This document shows positions 22,925-37,300 of a DNA stretch of 64,000 nucleotides, piece after piece. The position numbers and the translations under genes are program-made. The stretch's first letter is position 1. Each line of letters begins with the position of its first letter. The stretch covers positions 139,333,513 to 139,397,512 of the forward strand of contig OX578276.1 of assembly GCA_951217055.1 (NCBI GenBank). Reading direction: 5' to 3'. The stretch comes from Gerris lacustris. Its lineage: Eukaryota > Arthropoda > Insecta > Hemiptera > Gerridae. The notes under the pieces were generated by a model, which ran no database searches, had not been told where the DNA came from, and saw only the letters and a list, made by a program, of their open reading frames with translations.

Positions 22925-23465
22925 CTATCTACGATTGTTACGAAATATAAATATTGTATCTCTGTTTAGATGCGTAGAAAGTGATTCTTTAAGTACTTGT
23001 ATTCATTGCGCATGCGCGTCTTATAATCCTGAAGAATTCCTCATTTTTTCCACCCTAGGGTGGTAAAAAAGAAAAATTCTTCGCCTTCTTACGCACGATT
23101 AGCGAGTTTGTTTACATTTAACAAAACTAATTTGCTGTTTGTTTAATGACAGTAACTGTTCATTTAAGTGATTATGACGAATATGAGGAAAATAATACGC
23201 CTCCCGAAATAATTAATTCGGCACAAAATAAAACTAATGAATTAATGTCATTTTTATCAAAAGAGAAATACAAACTTACATACAGGAAGTTAATTATTAT
23301 TTTCTGTATTTATTATTAAAATCTAACAATCGTAGATAATGTACGGTACGCATCTCGTGCGAAAACAGAATTATGCATTTCTCGTGTGGTTTTACTACCC
23401 TCGCTTTCGGTCCAAACTCCCAACTCGCATGCAAAATGCTACTTTTCGCACTAGACACGTAATGT
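22925..23465 (+). mobile_element. Crypton-like short element, copy 1
   Basis: It starts TCTATCTACGATTGTTACG and ends at TAATGTACTATT, matching 59757-60306 throughout. It contains GCGCATGCGC (23008-23017), a palindrome centred on CCACCCTAGGGTGG (23050-23063), and the decayed ORF start. From about 23170 the ORF frame reads SDYDEYEENN, PPEIINSAQNKTNELM, then FLSKEKYKLTYRKL. The ATG region is deleted or shifted. It lies between two (TA)n tracts. Confidence 0.7.
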
Positions 23466-23479
23466 ACTATTGTGTATAG

Positions 23480-24626
<1,147 letters not shown>

Positions 24627-24815
24627 CCATTTAAATACGAATCTAAAGGTATAATTCGATTTCCCGAGAAAAATCTAGTTTTTGTGAAAATAATTTTAAA
24701 CGCGAAAAGTGAGAGGTGGGGTTCGATTCCCCACTGGGGCGAAGTTATTTTTATGGTATTTGTAAAATTTAATTCGAAAATAAACCTTAAAAATCGATTT
24801 CAATTACTTAAAGGA
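24627..24815 (+). repeat. B-box-bearing repeat, copy 1
   Basis: CCATTTAAATACGAATCTAA leads to GTGGGGTTCGATTCCCCAC at about 24715-24735, a tRNA-type T-arm with a perfect B box (GGTTCGATTCC at 24720-24730). A near-identical copy lies 327 bp downstream. No clear A box at the usual distance and no acceptor stem, so this is a SINE-like or tRNA-derived fragment rather than a tRNA gene. Confidence 0.65.
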
Positions 24816-24953
24816 TAAATGATAACCCGAGGTGAAATCGATAAATTAATTTAAGCTATACATTTGGGGGCACTCCCCCTCAAAAACTCTGAAAAAACAT
24901 TATTTCTCGAAAACAATTCCGACGATTTTTAATTTTTTTTTTTTAAATGTAGA

Positions 24954-25130
24954 CCATTTAAATACGAATCTAACGGTATAAGTCGTTTTCCTGGTAAAAA
25001 TCTAGCTTCTGAGAAAATAAGTTTAAACGTGGACAGTGAGAGGCCGGGTTCGATTCCCTGCTGGGAAAGTTATTTTTATGGTAATTCTAAACATTTTTTA
25101 AAGAAATAAACCATATACATCGGTTTAATG
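24954..25130 (+). repeat. B-box-bearing repeat, copy 2
   Basis: Direct repeat of 24627-24815 with the B box GGTTCGATTCC at 25047-25057. The T-stem is less well paired than in copy 1. Both copies continue with AAGTTATTTTTATGGTA. Confidence 0.65.
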
Positions 25131-25134
25131 TCTT

Positions 25135-25470
25135 AAAGGAACATGTATTCCAAATTTGAAGAAAAAATAAAAATTTAAAAATAAAACTTTTGAAAAAAAA
25201 GTCTAAAAAACATTTTTTTAAATGAATAACAATTTTTTTTTATAAAAAAACAACTATATATATTTATTTTCCCAACTTGAAGTAACATTCATGCCAAATT
25301 TCAAGATAAAAAAAAAAAATTAAAAAAAAAAATGTATGTTTTATATTTTTAAAAATTTAAAAATGAAATTCATTAAATATAAAACTCGTACGTTGTTTTT
25401 TATGACTTCAAAGAACATCTATGCCAAATTTGAAGAAAATCGAATAAAACGTTTGGCCATAAGCACGTAA
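25135..25470 (+). repeat. Degenerate tandem with CCAAATTTGAAG motif, three units
   Basis: ATTCCAAATTTGAAGAAAA (about 25148), ATGCCAAATTTCAAGATAA (about 25293) and ATGCCAAATTTGAAGAAAAT (about 25421) recur at about 125-145 bp in A/T-run-rich sequence. The motif is the complement of the GAAATTTGGCAT block found in families C and H. Confidence 0.55.
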
Positions 25471-25539
25471 CAAACATTTTTAGACGAAATGCAAAACGTT
25501 CTAGTACCTGGGGAAGACTGGGGAACAAAAAAGTTAAAT

Positions 25540-28380
25540 CATAGACCTCGCTTCGCTCGGTCAATTATGATGAAACATCGTTTTATTTATATTGCATATA
25601 CTTTCATATATTGATAGATATTATGCATATTATTCGTATGCATAAAATACAGCTCTTATATTATTATCATCAAATGTTTAACTGCACCTCTTCAATAAGT
25701 ATTTAATGAAACTTGAAATACCCTAACTGATAATCCAACTTTTGTGTAGGCAACACTTAACTAATAATTAATGCAGTATTTTATTTAGTTTTATACTTAA
25801 AACTAAATGGACTAGGAGAAAACTGGTTCGAAGCCAACAAATGAAGTTAATTTTTCAATAACCACAAATGAGCCATTATCTAAATAAGTAGATACGGTGT
25901 TGATTAAAGCATGTGATTTACGAGACCGAGCTGGATTCTGAAAACGTTTTAATATCTGATGCTCAATAAAGAGGTAATAAAGTGCGGTATAAGCGTCTTA
26001 TTTAACTAAGAATATAAGCTCTTTATAGTTCTTAATTACTGTTTAATTCCTATTATTTCAATTCACAAGTAAAAGTTTTAGCCAATTCCAATAAATACCT
26101 TCGCCTTAGTTTACAATTTTTAGCATACAAGAATTTTTAAATTCATACGACAATCTTTGGATCAGTATAATTACATTCAGAATCGGAAATAATGTCACTT
26201 TATTCAACAATATTGTATTATTAACGAAGTGTTTTTTGTTTTTAATTTTGTTTGGACCGGTAAGAGGTGTTTGAAAATTGTAGTAAATGTTGCTTTTTGT
26301 CAGGGTAGTAATAGTGGAATATAAATTCAGTTGTATTTTTCAGTTTTATATGAGCGTGTTGCTTTAGAAGCAAATTTTGTAAATAAAACTGTCCGTTTCC
26401 CTCGTAGCCGTATTGATAAACGACCTGGTTTACTTAGTAGGCATAAATCTGCAGACAGGGTTTGAGATAGGAAGAAATACCTACACTTCTTAATGCAGGC
26501 AAGAAGGGAAAACCATAAAACATGAGAACATTATTTATCGAGCCACCAACCTTTTCCTTATTAAGGTGGAGGTTCTTATAATAGTACAATGCTCTATACG
26601 TTTCCTCAGCATTATAAGCCCTCTTTACACGTCCGAGTGTACTGGGGATTCGTAAGACAGACCTCAGAATATCTCCTAAAACCAGTACAATGATGTGGAG
26701 GCACCAAGAAGGTAACGCGTAGCGTTAATGAGTTTAAAGCATGTACGTAAGGGTTTCTGTTCCAGGGAAAAACCTTTATTATAGACCTCTAACGGGATTT
26801 TAAGGGTGTCGGTGCGGTACTTAAAAGGACTTGTGTTTTGGTAAGAATAAACCCTTAACATTCCGACGTTTCTTCACCACCGGCGAAAAGTGTACTTGAG
26901 TTAGAGTATTCTCGAAATTTTTTGCTCTACACGAAAAGGGGAACAAAATGAAAAAAAAAATGTTTACTGGCATTAAACCATAGTTAAAATTAAAGCAATT
27001 AAAAGTACCTCTGTGTATTACGCCGTAAGGAATAGAAAGGAAGGCTTTCATCAGCCTCAGCTTCCAGGAGTAAAAGGAGAACAGAATCAATTTTGAGAAA
27101 ACAGGGGAGCGGATAAAGGAGTGGGGGAGAACAGTGGCTCGTCATTAGGAGGGGTAAACTAGACCAGCTTACACGACGCATCGGGCGGGTTTAGAGCAAC
27201 TTCATCCCTGCTCGTGTAGCGAACTCACCCTCACACTCCTTAACACATACTCCTCGGCAATTAGGAAATTAATACCGGGCCGCCCGACAAGCAGCCGTAA
27301 TCTCTCAATCTTAAAAGGAAAAGGAAGGAGCTTGCTCTCAGTTAAAATCCAGTTAATACATAATTAATTATTTTCTCAAGAGGGGCTTCGTCTCGAGATA
27401 AGCGAGGGACTCAGCCGAGTAAGCGACTCTTCACTTAAATAATTACTTTGGGAAAAGCGCTAATAGCGAAAGCAATAATTCAAAATATAAAATTCTCGAG
27501 AAAGCCTTATTGAAAGACACAACTCAATAAAAGTCTCAAACTTTTAATTAATTAATACGAATATATTTGATAAATATGTTATCTAAGATCGTTTATTACA
27601 AGAAATAAAAAAAAAATACTACCTTAATTAGTTCAACCTTGCTGTCATATTACTAAAATATCTGCAGTGCCAGACTCAGCACATTTATACTACTTTATTT
27701 CAAGATAACAACTCAGCCATAGAACTGACCGTCACACCCGTCGTAACCACATCTACAGATTGCTATTATTATTTTTACGAAAGATAGGCTTTCTTATTCT
27801 TATTTTTACTAAAAAGAATGAGGAAATAATATTGTATGCACGAGAACAAGAAAAAGTAATTTTTTTGTCAAATAAAATACTTTGTTTAAAAAGAAATACT
27901 TCAACTTGTTCATTACCTTTTTTTGGATCTTTATGTAATTATAGCTATAAAAGTAGAGATAAATCTCACGCACCATATTAGAACCGGCTAGAATAGTGTT
28001 ATTACAGCGGAAGGTGTACTAAAAAAATAATTATAAAAGCCAAAAACGATATTGTATATAACCTATGTAGTATTCAGTGTTCAATGTAGTACCCATTTAT
28101 TTACTCTTCACAAAAAAATCAATGTTTTATACTATTTAAAGGAAAATAAAATATAAAGCACGCGATCACAATACACAAACACAATTCTAGTCACACAGTT
28201 CCAGACAACTAAAAACCAAAGGCTTAACCTGAGGCTTATCTGCCACTTATTAACTAAACTGAACTCTCTCTCTAAAAAAAATAAATCTTTCAAATCAAGA
28301 TCTTCTAGATATAACATAAAAATAATAATGATATTAAATATAAAAAGATATATATAAATTATACTTTTATAATGTTATTT
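25540..28380. other. No gene seen; GC-richer island at 26500-27470
   Basis: The island has several minus-strand open frames of 60-90 codons that overlap one another and match nothing I know. 27180-27470 is notable for short palindromic and TAATTA-type motifs. I cannot tell an unconserved intergenic patch from a regulatory element. Confidence 0.4.
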
Positions 28381-28383
28381 AAT

Positions 28384-28524
28384 GGCCCCCATACACAAAA
28401 AACATTTTGCGCATACATGATGTTTGCGCAAACCTAATGTCGGGCAAATTTATTCCATACACGGCAAACATCAAAAAACCCCATACACGGTCAAAATGTT
28501 TGCGCAAACATGATGTATGGGGGT
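28384..28524. mobile_element. Short MITE with CCCCCATACA inverted ends
   Basis: Left end GGCCCCCATACA and right end TGTATGGGGGTC are inverted repeats. The interior repeats CATGATGTTTGCGCAAAC and its relatives in both directions. A related element lies at 61892-61987. No target duplication is convincing (TAA on the left, TTA on the right). Confidence 0.65.
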
Positions 28525-30460
28525 CTTTACCTTACATTATAATGGGTAATGAAATTAAAACAATATATTCAATCCTTTCAAGATTTAAATTAGAACTACT
28601 TAATATAAGAAAAAGTACCTACAAACCGAGATTTCAACGGAAATATCTCTATTTGGGTGTTTTTAATACGATTTGAGTGGTTTTAAAGCTTGATGTCGGT
28701 TTTGTCATGCATAACTCACACAGATTTTAAAATTTAGAGTTGAAACTTAATACACAAATTTATTCCTTACAAGAAGTTGTATTACCCAGATAATCATTAA
28801 TTTGTGATGTCACTAACCCGTTTTTCAGGGTCAATTCGCAAAAATTTCAAAGATTCATACAAAATCGAAAATCTTTCTGATTTCACTGACTTTTGCACCA
28901 ATTATATCTCTTTATAGTAAAACATTTGCACTGAATTTCATTTTTATATCCGTCACTTTTTTGAAAATATCAATTTTTGAACTTAGAAACTTTAACGCTA
29001 TATAATTTCTGAACGATTTCCCCGATTGACTACTAATGACACCTTTCTATAAGATAAATAATTCCTAAATATTTTAATTAATATCTGCCACAATATTGAA
29101 ATTATTTGGTTAGGAAAAGTTCCGAGAAGTCCTGCGTCCAATTTATATATTTATTTTCTTGGCAAATACACGCATTCACATACCGGTTAATATAACTCTC
29201 TCTGGTGGGCCACCAAATAACCTAAGCATAGGTCCACTAGATATTCTAAGTAATACCTAGACAAAGATATTCCTGAGTCCAGTCTAACGTCCTTTTTGGC
29301 TATCATCATGGAATCACTTTCTTTCTAGCCACGAAATTAGCCCCTCTTCAATGCCCAATTCTTCTTTCCTGTTTTCGAAATCTACCAACTATTCTCATCT
29401 TATGGCTGGCCAGACCAGTTTAATATAAGCCATTGCCTTCCCTAGATCCCAATCTAATTTTATTTCTTAAACAGCACATTATTGTTAAATGTGTTTACTC
29501 TTTATAAATAAAAATGTTTATTGCTTAAGATTAAAATGCACGCTCAGCTCAATATTGCAAGCAGACAACTGCATTGCACACCTAGTGTAATCAGGTTTTA
29601 ATGTTTCCCAAAATCCATTCATTTCATTTCATTCAATTTGTAGAATGAATATGAATGGTAAGCGTTCTAATTTTGATGTAAAAAATAAGGTATAACAAAG
29701 TCACTGCTATATAGTGATAATTACATGCTCTTTAATTAATATAAAATCAATTCTGCAGGATTACTTTTATAATGTATTTATTTAGGAACGTGAAACAAAG
29801 TATATAAATATATTTGTGCATAATTTTAATAAACCACTTAAGTGGAAAATAAAAACACGAGTATAAAAATGTTAGACTAGAGGTTAAAACCGGGATATTG
29901 GAACACCAGGATTTTCTAATGAGAGAGGGGTCAACATTTTCCAATACAGGTGTCGAGTTACGGCAGAATAGGAGAGGGAGTATAAAGGTGGCAGGTGTTG
30001 GTATAGGAGAGATGGTGTAAAATTTTGGCAGAATATCCCGGGATATAGGGGCCCAGGGTGGATTAAAGCTAATAACCCCGTAGAGAGGTAGGAGGGGAAA
30101 CTAAGCCTGGCAGTACACTGGGTGTCGGGAGGGCTTAGCCTAGCCACTAGGGAGTACGGCACAAGGCTAAGAGAGGACGGGGCTTTGCGGTCAGGACAGA
30201 ATTAAAGGAAATGAAGTAATTAAATCTGGCGCTGAAGGTTGGATCCGTGCGAACTACCTTCCACATTCTATAAGATAAGAGCTCCGTCGGGGACATTATA
30301 TCATCCTCAGCCACCCGGAGAAATAAATCTAAAAAGGTATCGTTAAAATGAATTGCCTCCAGATTTCAACCTGAGCTTAATAGATTTTCCACCTCCAATG
30401 AATCCTAAGAAAAATTAGTTTCCCTGACACAGTAAATGAACATTGATCCCAGTGAAAAAT
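28525..30460. other. No gene seen; GC-rich patch at 29880-30200
   Basis: A 92-codon minus frame (29884-30162, Leu/Pro/Ser-rich) lies in the patch and has no recognised domain. The rest is AT-rich and single-copy in this window. Confidence 0.4.
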
Positions 30461-30462
30461 TG

Positions 30463-30731
30463 GTTACGTGCTATCGATTTTTTTCTTATAGAACCTGTTT
30501 GATTTATTATCTTTCAAGAAATATTACATTATCTATATTTATAGAAAACCTATTACACTTCATTATATTAAAAGTGTATTTCTTAATTTATTAGGGCACA
30601 TCGACAAATAAAAAATACGAGTAAAACTGAAAGATAATTAAATAGTTTACCTTTCTACTGTTCTATGTTCTCAAGCTATTTTAAACATCTAATTTAAACT
30701 GTAAACGGATAAGGGTGGAACTGAAGGTTGT
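30463..30731 (+). repeat. Duplicated block B, copy 1
   Basis: It matches 33163-33466 over its full length (ATAGAACCTGTTTGATTTAT, TTAGGGCACATCGA, AACTGAAGGTT end). It lacks a 36-bp stretch present in the second copy near 33305-33340. Direct orientation, 2.7 kb apart. Confidence 0.85.
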
Positions 30732-30734
30732 CAT

Positions 30735-31300
30735 CCTTGATGGCTTTCTTTGAAATAAAAGAAAATTGTGTGAGTTGTGTGTGCGTGGGTCTTAAGGAAG
30801 GGTTTAGGATGCCTGAGCCCTTGACAGTAGTACAAGGGCCAGGTCACGTCCTTCTCTCTACCTGCACTCACACTTACATTGAGTAGAGAGCAATCCTAGC
30901 TTGAGAAACCCTGCTATGTGTCACTTCGCCAGCTCCCGCACACATATCTTGATAACGTTTATCGATCGACAGGACTCCTGTCGAATTTCCAATGGAATTG
31001 AATTTCTAATGGAATAAAGACCGATTCCTAGACTCAACTGTTTTCAATAGGCTGTTACTTGACGTCATGACAACTCTCCAACTTTTTAATTTTAGACTTT
31101 TTTAAAAGCTAGGTCCATTAATTTAAGCACAGGACTCTGATTTATTCGTTTTCAATTATGATTATTTTATATTAACCTTATTTAATTCAATAAATAAGAT
31201 TTATTAACCTAAATTTGCTAAGGTCAACAAATATTACCCATTTGAAATTTGTCTCAATATACTCGTATGTATAATGTTTAACACTAAACAAAAAATAGCC
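30735..31300. other. No gene seen
   Basis: The first part (30770-30960) is less AT-rich and unique here. No open frame of note. Confidence 0.35.
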
Positions 31301-31302
31301 TG

Positions 31303-31875
31303 ATAATAGGTGTGGCACATAGCTTCCTCACGTCCTGTTTCGTTTACTTAAATCCTTTTATGCTTTTACAGCCTTATTATTGTCAAATTTGCTAAATTTT
31401 AAAATGTGTCAAAATATTTTTGATTTTTATCATGAATTAAAGAACCAATTTAGTAAAATTTAACGTTTGCAGAAGGTTGAAATTAATCCGGGCTATTTGT
31501 GGTCCTCTTTCGACAAACCATCAAAATTTCATAAAAATCATATGAGTACTTTTAAAGATATAGGTACATAGTTCGTATGTGGAAGAGAAGAAAATTGGCG
31601 CAGAAGATTAAAACTTATATGGAACCAACAATGGCTTAATTATGACCTATCATCAAAATTTCATTAAAATCAAACGAATGGTTTTTAAGATATGTTGGTT
31701 CGCAAAAATAAAGTGACAGACAGAGAGACCGATAGACCGACAGTCCTCCTGACAAACATGGAACCAAAAATGTTCCTTGATGTCTGAAACGAATTTTTGA
31801 AATCAATACAAAATCATATTTCTTTCTTGAGAACGATCACATAGCATCTGTTACCTTCGGTAAGCTCGAATACAA
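31303..31875 (-). repeat. Dispersed repeat family C, copy 2 (near full length)
   Basis: This is the only uninterrupted copy. It runs from GGTGTGGCACATAGCTTCC (about 31311) to CTGTTACCTTCGGTAAGCTC (about 31850-31869). A GACAGACAGAGAGACC block sits near the hairpin end. The motif CACATAGC occurs at both ends as a direct repeat. About 570 bp and no ORF. Confidence 0.8.
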
Positions 31876-31884
31876 AACGGGGTC

Positions 31885-32045
31885 CTTAATCCCCCCCCCC
31901 CCCCCACCCCCACCTCTTAAATTTTGAACGACTTGAGGTAAATTAATGAAACTTGTGGAATCTGTAACATGTAAAGGGAAATTTTACATAGTACAGACCC
32001 CAAGATCATTAATTTATTTCGAGACTTTTGAAGTACCCTGTATAA
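31885..32045 (+). repeat. Repeat family D, copy 1
   Basis: A run of 15 C is followed by CTCTTAAATTTTGAACGACTT and TAAATTAATGAAACTTG, and it ends AAGTACCCTGTATA. 38305-38400 shows the same run and blocks. The ends resemble common insect repeats with ACAGGGTG or ACCCTGTA termini. Confidence 0.6.
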
Positions 32046-32870
32046 AAGGATAATAATATATAAAATTTACAGATATAATAATAATATACTCAACATACCT
32101 TAGTAAAATATTGCTATTATATCTTTTAGGATAAATATTACTCTAAAAAAGAAATACATCAATATTATACATTTACATTTGATACAAAGTTCATTGTTGA
32201 AATACTAATAAATTAAATTATTTATTAAATAGAGACTAATATTTTTGTTAACCCATTATAAGTAATTGGAACTAAATTTATTATATTATCTAATTATTAA
32301 ATAGTAAAAATAAATAATAATAATGCCTAAGCTATTTTTTTAAGCATGCATAATATCCGCCATTTTAGTTCTGGAAATATAATACTCGTAGCTCAAAGAA
32401 TTTCCAATTTTTTTAAATGTACCTTCTACGTTTTTATGTTCAAACGACTTTAGAGAGAAATTTATTTTTTTCCTTACAAAAAAAGCACTGTTTTTAAAAC
32501 TGGTGCAAACTGAAATGCTTCAGCTATAATAGTTTTTGTGTAATCAAATATTTTTAAATATTATAGTAATTTTTTAAATACTCACTTCAAGACTTTAAGT
32601 CCAGAACGTGGGAAAAATGTAGTTTATATTCACATTTTGGTTGCTCTTTAGATGTAAAATCACCTCCAAAAAGCATCACGTTACTGAACGATAATGAACG
32701 ATCTGAACCTTAAAACATTTTCCTATCGACCACCACTGCTTCTGAGGTAACTGATATGAACCTGCTAGACAAGTATGAAAGAATAGCATTCAGCAAGTCT
32801 CAATGAACTTTGACAAACATCATTCAATTCAACTTGATTCCACCTTAAAGTCTTCGATGCAAAACACTAG
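32046..32870. other. No gene seen
   Basis: AT-rich, no open frames of note. ATCCGCCATTTTAG at about 32357 resembles the CCGCCAT motif of other repeats here. Confidence 0.4.
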
Positions 32871-32872
32871 AA

Positions 32873-33150
32873 AATTAAATTTCAACTTGTGATTTTCTCA
32901 TATAAAATAAACCACACAATAACTTGATCTTTGCCGCCCAAGGTAGAAGATGGTTTTATCAGTGAATATTCTCCTATTCCTAAATCAGATACAGTCCACC
33001 TTGGTTTTACATCGACAGATATTCTTCTTTGAAACAACAAACCAACTGGCAATATCAGTTTTGGTTTGTAAAATAAACATAATCAAATAACCTTTTTTAA
33101 AAAAATATATGAGTGAAAACAAATATTTAAACATTTTAAGAAATACAATT
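32873..33150 (+). repeat. Duplicated block A, copy 1
   Basis: CTTGTGATTTTCTCATATAA, CACACAATAACTTGATCTTT and GAAAACAAATATTTAAACAT recur in order at 33475-33755. Block B lies between the two A copies. Confidence 0.85.
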
Positions 33151-33162
33151 TTGGAAAAATTG

Positions 33163-33466
33163 GCTACGTGCTACCGATTATTTTCTTATAGAACCTGTTT
33201 GATTTATTATCTTTCAAGAAATATTACATTATCTATATTTATAGAAAACCTATTGCACTTCATAATATTATAAGTGTAATTCTTAATTTATTAGGGCACA
33301 TCGATAGTATTATCAAATATGAAAACAATTACCTTTGTGGACAAATAAAAAATACGAGTTAAACTAAAAGATCATTAAATAGTTTGCTTTCTACCGTTCT
33401 ATGTTCTTAAGCTATTTTAAACAACTAATTTATAATGTAAACGGATTAGAGTGAGAACTGAAGGTT
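33163..33466 (+). repeat. Duplicated block B, copy 2
   Basis: Second copy of 30463-30731, with an extra 36 bp (ATTATCAAATATGAAAACAA) relative to it. Flanked on both sides by block A. Confidence 0.85.
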
Positions 33467-33474
33467 CAAAATTC

Positions 33475-33755
33475 AATTCTTAAATTTCATCTTGTGATTT
33501 TCTCATATAAACCACACAATAACTTGATCTTTGCCACCCTAGGTAGAAGATTGTTTTATCAGTAAGTATTCTCCTATTCCTTAATCCGATTGAGTCCGCT
33601 ACCTTGGTTTTACCTTCTCACACACATTCAACTTCGAAACACAAGAATATACTTCGAAAGACAATTCAAGTATTGGTTTATAAAATAACCTTTTTTATAA
33701 AATATATGATTGAAAACAAATATTTAAACATTTTATTAAATACAATTTTATTTTA
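33475..33755 (+). repeat. Duplicated block A, copy 2
   Basis: Direct repeat of 32873-33150 at about 600 bp, with indels and roughly 80-85 per cent identity by eye. Confidence 0.8.
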
Positions 33756-33759
33756 ATGA

Positions 33760-34296
33760 GTGTATTGATCAATGTTATATTTAATTTTATTTAAATTACT
33801 GTTATCGAATGCAATGTTGCTTGAAAAAAATCAAATACAGGAAAGTTATTATTGCTAGAATACATTTTTAATGAAGCTTAATTCACCTCGAGATTATAAT
33901 GATAAATTTTACCTCTAGATACTTTAATTTGAAATTTTACTGTAGTAGGTTAGAACTCAATTTTATTTCGTAATTGTTTTCCCACTTAACAGCCCTTTTA
34001 TTTCTACATCGTTCTATTCTTCCCGACACTAAATTATTTAATAATTTTGACCTAAAATGAGTCCCTTTTTTAAACAAAACTTTTAATAGTTTATAAATCT
34101 GATATTTCAAAAGGAATAGTAATTTATTTATTGTTTTTGCAGTAATTCTAATTTAAAACTAGTCAAGTATCATAAAAAATAAGACTGCTCTAACCCCTAA
34201 CCTTAAATTCCCTAAAGGAATAAATAAATAAAAAGTGTCACAAATTAAAGGTGAAAACAATTGAGAGAGAAAATTAACACAAATTATAAAAATAAT

Positions 34297-34371
<75 letters not shown>

Positions 34372-37300
34372 CCTTCATTAGATCTGCATATAGGTGGCAA
34401 GGTAAACTTTCTACACAAAATACCAGCACCTAAATAGAACCTCCACATTTACTTCCCCTAATTATTTAAAATTTTCTAATAGCTCTGTAGAACAGTGACA
34501 CCGTAGATTTAGTTTAATTCAAATCACACTCAATAACTCAATATATACCAAGCATTCACTAATTTAGGATCAAATTCACCTGACTAAAAAGTTAAAAGCT
34601 AAATTTACAACATTTTGAATGTATAAATAAATAACATTTTCCGTAATAACAGTATTATCATATTTAACAAAAAAAAAAAAATGCATGTTTTAACTGCCTT
34701 TTTTTGTAAACCTAACTACTCACAAAAATTTATAAATAAATTAAAGGACTACGATCATCCTTGTTATCAGGACGAAATTTTATTTTTTTCCAGGTAGAGA
34801 GACTCAAACCTTTTGTTATAAATACTATATTTATTGGTAAGATCATATGAAATATTCAAGGAAACAACTTTAGGTTACCTTAAAACAATTTTAAATTTAG
34901 AATCATGCGATAATAGAATTTATGAGAGTGGCCATTGTTTATACCTTTTTAAGCCGTAAGAAAAGGGTTTTCTGATTGTGAAAATCCTAGAATTTTCTTA
35001 TCCTCCTTTACTAAATTCTACGAAGAAAAAAACACTTGGAATAGAAAAGAAACAGTGAAAAGATAATGCAGAGGAACCAATAGAATCCAATGAAATAAGA
35101 GGGTATCTAATAAAGAGATTACAAAAAAAGTAACGGAATTTCTTTTTAAAGTAAAAACTTTTCAATTTAGAGAGGAGATGAGCTAAATAATGTAATGGAC
35201 GCGAGTGAAAACTTGGAACTTAATTTTAAGTGTAAACTCTGAAAATTAACTTTATAAAATTGCAAGAGACGTCAAATTTTGGAGTTCAAGGTGATTCGAC
35301 CCAAATACAAGTGGAGTTTTGTTGAAGAGTGTTGTGAGTTAAGAAGTAAACACAAGAAGGTGGGAGCTTTGTTTAAGCAGCAAGTTTTCTTTAGTTCGGG
35401 TAGGGTCTACAGCAAGGGGTTCATAGCGGGCAGACAGTGTTTCTAATGTTCCCCGCGAGTTCTAGTTGGCCCAACAGGTTCTATATACAAGCCCTCTCTT
35501 ACACCACTTCACTGGGTCAGCTTATTTCTATCCGCTTATAACCTTGCTCGGGTGTTAGGCCTCTATTTTTTTCTCTTTCTCAGTGAGGTTATAGCAGAAC
35601 TATTCCCTGGAGATGCGGCGTACAATGGGATTCTCCAGCTCTATTCTCCAGGGTGTACCCTCATCCCTTCCGGGTAAAGCCCTTGGAGAAATTAACGCTT
35701 CCAACTACCCTATAGCTCACTCCCCTCCCTCCCAAGTCGAGAAGAATTAGCACCGCACTGTTACACCAAGCTTAAAGACTCCACAAAAACAGTCACATGT
35801 TTTACCGAAAAAAAAAATCGACTTACAGTAAATAGTCAGGAGGTGGTTTGAAGTGCAATTGTATCTTTTACTGGTATATTACACTTTTATTACACAAACA
35901 TTTCCATCTAATTAAATAATATTTAGCTAATTATTAGTAAATTGTAATCAAAGATAACTATTATACGCTTAGTTTGTTTGATAACGCATGAACCATTTAA
36001 TTTCATGAATTGTTAACATTTATAATTATGACTAGAGAGGTTTTATACTTATTCGTCCACTGTTTTATACTAGGAATTTCCTTTAAAAAGAAAATATCAT
36101 TAAGTTGATTAGCTATCATTTTAGTGAACGGGTGTAATCTTTTGATAAAAATTTTTGCAGAAATAAAAAAGTTTATTTTAAAGAGTGAATGCCATTTTAT
36201 ATCGAGTACTTTGTTATATCTTTCTCACTTGTTCTTTCTTATTTATGTAACGATAGAGTATAGAAAGTTCTTGAAACTAAATCTTTTTCTCTAAAGTCTT
36301 TATGGAATAAGAGTCACGTGTAGTTTTGCATTTAAAGCACGGACTTGTAGACGGTGATATTTTACATCGTTTTCTTTTACTTCTCAAGTCTAAATGATAA
36401 AATCTAAAAATAATTCTTCTTACATGAAATCTAAGTTAATGCTATTCGTACTAGTATACGTTTACTCTTAACATTATATTGTTATATATACAGAGATATT
36501 TACACAAAGGTTTTCTAAAGAGAACGTTTTTAACGCAAAACGTACATTTAACACGCTTTCTTAAAAGTGAGTTAAAAGTAGATTCATTTATCTTTTAATG
36601 AAAGCAAATTTGTAGTGAGTGTTATCGTACTCTAAAATGCCCGAAGCAATATAGTCTAACATGGTGCAATGTCGGAAATGGTCGTTAAAGGCGAGAAACG
36701 AAACTGGCTGACCAGGTGACATGATAATGACCACGGCTTTATCGGTCAATTCAACCTATCGGAACATACAATATGAATCTACGTCGCCATATTGATTCTA
36801 GAGCTAGCAATGAAATTTTATTATTATAATACCTTGGGTCATAAAAGGGCCAAATACAATGGAGCTACGAAAATAAGTAAAATATAGAACGCTGTAAGTT
36901 CAATATAACATTTTTTTTTAAATCTAGAAACAGCGCAGTTTTCTATTTCACCCTATAAAAAAAAGTATAGAGTCAGTCATTTAGCTAAACAGCATCTGCA
37001 ATAAACGATAATCAGAAATGCTATGTTCACATGGTACGTTGTATAAGCAGAAATTATTTGATTAATATTTAGTACCCTAGTTTCAATATTTTATTAAATT
37101 AGCAAAGTAGATTAAAAAAATTGTTTATATTCATTATTTGGTGAACTTATATCTTTCTACTTAACTTAATACTTTAATCCCTAACTTAAAACTTAGGCTT
37201 AAAAACAATAATAGGTATTACAACATGGCCACCATTGTTTCCATTCTACTTGCAAAATTATAATTAGGACCTGACAACCCCCTACACCACTAAAAGCCAT

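Noticed and set aside
25540..25556. CTCGCTTCGCTCGG as a regulatory palindrome
   Set aside because: It recurs singly near 11633 and in altered form at 5573, in unrelated contexts; too short to claim function.
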